Part shown: positions 61,394 through 64,000 of the stretch, piece by piece | Layout of the letters: each line of letters begins with the position of its first letter | Position numbering within the stretch: the stretch's first letter is position 1 | DNA from: Rhodamnia argentea | Lineage: Eukaryota > Streptophyta > Magnoliopsida > Myrtales > Myrtaceae | Length of the DNA: 64,000 nucleotides | Assembly (NCBI RefSeq): GCF_020921035.1 | Contig: NC_063151.1 | Coordinates: forward strand, 20,776,934-20,840,933 | Direction of reading: 5' to 3' | The notes under the pieces: generated by a model | Databases searched by the model: none | Told to the model about the DNA's origin: nothing | What the model saw: only the letters and a program-made list of their open reading frames with translations | Made by a program: the position numbers and the translations under genes

Positions 61394-62119
61394 ATGGACG
61401 CCGCCGGCGCAGCCTCCTCCGCCTCCGACGACTCCGGCCATACCCCCCTCCACGCCGACTCCCTCCCCCTCATCGACCTCCGCCTCCTGACCCAATCCGA
61501 GCTCTACTCCCTCTCCCTCTCGACCTCCTCCTCCGCCTCCTCCGCCCACGACGACGGCGTCCTCATCCCCAAGATCGACCGCTCCGTCTTCAACGAATCC
61601 GCCGGCAGCCGCAAGCAGACCTTCTCCCGCCTCCGCCTCGCCCCCCGCGGCACCGCTGCCGCCTCCTCCTCCTCCTCCTCCTCGTCCGCCCTTTCCCGCC
61701 AAAAGCCGCCGCCGCCGCCTCACGAGCCGCTCGACGAGGACAACTCCCGCATCATCTCGCTCCTCCAACGCCTCTTCGCCAAGGACGCCCCCTCGACCGA
61801 TCCGGCCGCCCAGGCCGATCCCCCCATTGTGGCCGCCGGTCGGGACGACGACGCTGACCTAATTCAAGTTCGGATCGACTACGACGAATGCCTCACCGAT
61901 TGCTCTACAACTGCGGTGCAGAGTGTGCCGATTGAGGTCGTGGACCTCGGGCCGATGAAGCGGAAGCGAGGCCGGCCAAGAAAATTCAAGAACGCGGCGA
62001 TTCTGGGGGAGGCCGACGATGCCGCCGGGTTGTTCGAGAACGACGGCGAAGGGACGGCGACTGAGACGAAGTCGAATGAAGATTCGGTTCGACTGGAGGA
62101 CTCCATGAAGGTCATTTAG
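61394..62119 (+). CDS. MBD8-like N-terminal protein lacking the methyl-CpG-binding domain
   Basis: The 241-residue frame matches the N-terminal half of Arabidopsis MBD8 (At1g22310): SLPLIDLRLLTQSELYSLSL, then VLIPKIDRSVFNESAGSRKQ, TFSRLRLAPRG, EPLDEDNSRIISLLQRLF and an AT-hook-like KRKRGRPRKFK (about residue 190). MBD8 is about twice as long and carries its MBD after the AT-hook; here the frame ends in EDSMKVI and a stop with no MBD downstream in any frame to the window edge. The GTCATT after AAG at 62110 could act as a weak donor to a distant exon. A second ATG at 61389 in another frame overlaps the start region. The Ser, Pro and Asp runs come from GC-rich triplet repeats. Either a truncated duplicate or a gene continuing outside the window. 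Confidence 0.8.
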   Translation: MDAAGAASSASDDSGHTPLHADSLPLIDLRLLTQSELYSLSLSTSSSASSAHDDGVLIPKIDRSVFNESAGSRKQTFSRLRLAPRGTAAASSSSSSSSALSRQKPPPPPHEPLDEDNSRIISLLQRLFAKDAPSTDPAAQADPPIVAAGRDDDADLIQVRIDYDECLTDCSTTAVQSVPIEVVDLGPMKRKRGRPRKFKNAAILGEADDAAGLFENDGEGTATETKSNEDSVRLEDSMKVI

Positions 62120-64000
62120 TCGTAGTTACAGGACAAAATTGAAAATTTTGTCCCCATTTCTTCTTTTTTTTTTTTGGGGGGTTTCTGTTTTTCAGGTAAA
62201 AAAATTCGATTTTGGGGGTCCTTTTTGATGTTACGATTGAATCAGAGATGATCATGTTTTGTACCTCAAATTCAAATTAGCAATTGGTACTTCCGTGGCA
62301 AGTCGTACTGCTTTGGTTAACAGTTTGATCATTCGACTCCGCGGGCGACGGCGACGAGACGGTAACGACTTTGGTGCTTTTACAGCAGCAGCAGCAACAT
62401 AATTCAGTGAAAAAAGATGAGATGACTAGAGAGCCAATCGATTGTTTGGTCTATGCAAGGCTTCCTGCTAAATCAAGATTGATGGCTTGTTCTTTCTTGC
62501 TTTTCCTCATCCTTTGGAAATGCTCTCTGTTTGTTCTGTCTCTTGCTCTAAGATCAAATGATATTTGGAGCTCCTTGTTTCCCACCTTGATGAGAGTTCA
62601 GGATGTCAATTAGTAAAGCCAAGCATTAGCAGCAGCAATAGACCTCCGTGCTGGTGACAGAAATAAGAATTCAAAGCGAAGCGGCGCGCCAAGATTTGCC
62701 TTTGTCACCCCGAGTCGTGGTGATCGGGAGCCCACTCTTAACCCCGGCAGCACGCGAAATGAATATGGATTAATGGGTCTTAGTCGATACATGGTCCCAA
62801 CCGGTCCGTAATTCAATTATTTCAATGCTCCACTTGAGTACAAGCTCACTCACTTTATTGAGCTCGACGTGACGAGATTTACTCCGAAAACTCCTTTCAA
62901 GATAAACTAGAAGAAACTGTTGAATTAAACTAGAACTCTCAATTAATGTGATCCAATACAGGTGATTCTCCATACCGAGTACCTCGAAAAATAAAATAAA
63001 AAATGAGCCCTCTTTACCGATTGCAAAACTAGCGTGGATCGATCACGATTTACACCAAGTGAATTAAAGTCTAAAGTTTGGATAGAGCAAAATCTTGGCA
63101 CGTTCATGCAGAAAATATTCACAGATCTTTTTTTTTTTTTACTAGTTGTTACACTATGTGTTGTGTTACTGTAACTCCACATCTACACCAAATTCCGACA
63201 GCAGAAACATTATAAGGTCATGGAAAAACCAGACATATTCCCCCAGTTAAGATTACAGTACCTCTTTTCGACCCCCCCAAAAAAAAACAGAAAGATTGCC
63301 GTACCTCAGTTATCTCACAATTAACTCAAAACAGTTTTGCTTGTTTTTCTTAACAACATGGCATTTTGTGGACACATTGTTCGATCAGGAGGTCATGTCA
63401 TGCGACTGGAAGCATACGGTTCCATGAAAGATACAGCCTTGAGGAAGTTCTACGGAAAGCTTTTTCCCACCTAACATCGATCCCAGTTAACAAAATGCAA
63501 AGTACATGACTTCGCTTTCCAAAGTGATCTTGAATGTACGTACAATGTCAATGAAATAGACTATGTCGATAAGGACTCCGTAGTGATACAAGGGTACTCG
63601 GAGAAAATTGTTATCAGCTCTGAGTGGGAAGAAGAGGTTGACGTGTGATGTGAAAATTTGCTGTTTCTGATATAATAGATCGAGGTTTTTTAGGAACGGC
63701 GGTTTTGCCGTCTAAACGATATAGTTGTGTATTGACCGGCAGAGGGTCAGTCGATGCTTGTTAGATGATCAATTTGGAAAACCAAGAAAACGCGAACTAA
63801 ACGATAACCCAACAATGAGAATGGCCCGAGTTGAACTCGAACAGGCTAAAGCAACAAATCTTAAGTTTCAGTCCGAATCTATTTAGTTCGGTTATGCATA
63901 GATCTAATTCATGCATATTTCCGGAAGTATTAATTGCCTCAAGGGGTGCCAAGTATTCCCTAATCTTTGTCTGCTGATAACCGCTTGTTAGCTACTTAGC
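62120..64000. other. Downstream of MBD8-like frame, no recognised gene
   Basis: The first 500 bases are probably the 3' untranslated region (T/G-rich, with a CAG run near 62382-62397). Beyond that no exon of MBD8 or of any other family is recognised on either strand up to the window edge. Confidence 0.4.

Overview
This is a plant nuclear window, almost certainly from a woody eudicot. Genes have many short GT-AG introns, long AT-rich intergenic stretches and GA/CT tracts in 5' leaders, and every recognisable protein is closest to Arabidopsis-type families. Nothing fixes the genus; I weakly suspect Myrtales from the general look of the repeats, but I would not rely on that. Nothing looks prokaryotic or viral, and there is no CRISPR or operon.

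Nine protein genes are supported. In order: a zinc alcohol dehydrogenase-like gene (1-2615, minus, cut by the left edge); a VQ9-like VQ-motif gene (11198-12181, plus); a 14-3-3 gene (15121-16967, minus); an FBW2-like F-box gene (25141-26514, minus); a PP2A activator PTPA gene (31496-32689, minus); an EXORDIUM-like gene (34159-35112, minus); an RRM RNA-binding gene (about 38077-40548, minus); a leucine-rich repeat gene (47770-50162, minus); and an MBD8-like open reading frame that lacks the MBD (61394-62119, plus). I rebuilt exon boundaries by hand; all reading phases close for the ADH, 14-3-3, FBW2 and LRR genes. Two intron-containing tRNA genes (elongator Met-CAU and Tyr-GUA) lie 266 bases apart at 46.8-47.25 kb.

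The rest is repeat-rich. At 4.5-5.7 kb there are LTR remnants: a copia-like LTR end and two short-LTR (TRIM-like) ends facing each other. Another TRIM-like LTR lies at 8.2 kb. A probable mitochondrial insertion covers about 8.8-9.75 kb and includes the start of a mitochondrial-type trnK. Foldback elements lie at 9.9-10.5, 17.5-20, 44.85-45.2 and 53.2-59.1 kb. Several share one plan: a T-rich arm, a GC-rich core and an A-rich arm. A five-copy tandem array of about 230-bp units lies at 56.2-57.4 kb, and a decayed plastid 23S rRNA fragment at 59.13-59.51 kb.

The genes do not form a pathway. What links them is ancestry. From memory of Arabidopsis locus numbers, the order here interleaves three Arabidopsis segments: At4g09000-At4g08950 (14-3-3 chi, FBW2, PTPA, EXO), At1g78310-At1g78230 (VQ9, 14-3-3 omega, RRM, LRR) and At1g22430-At1g22310 (ADH-like, RRM, MBD8). 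That is what an unduplicated ancestral block would look like against duplicated and fractionated Arabidopsis descendants. I found no convincing new biological system; the items most worth a second look are the foldback family, the MBD-less MBD8 copy, the GC-AG intron and the tRNA pair.
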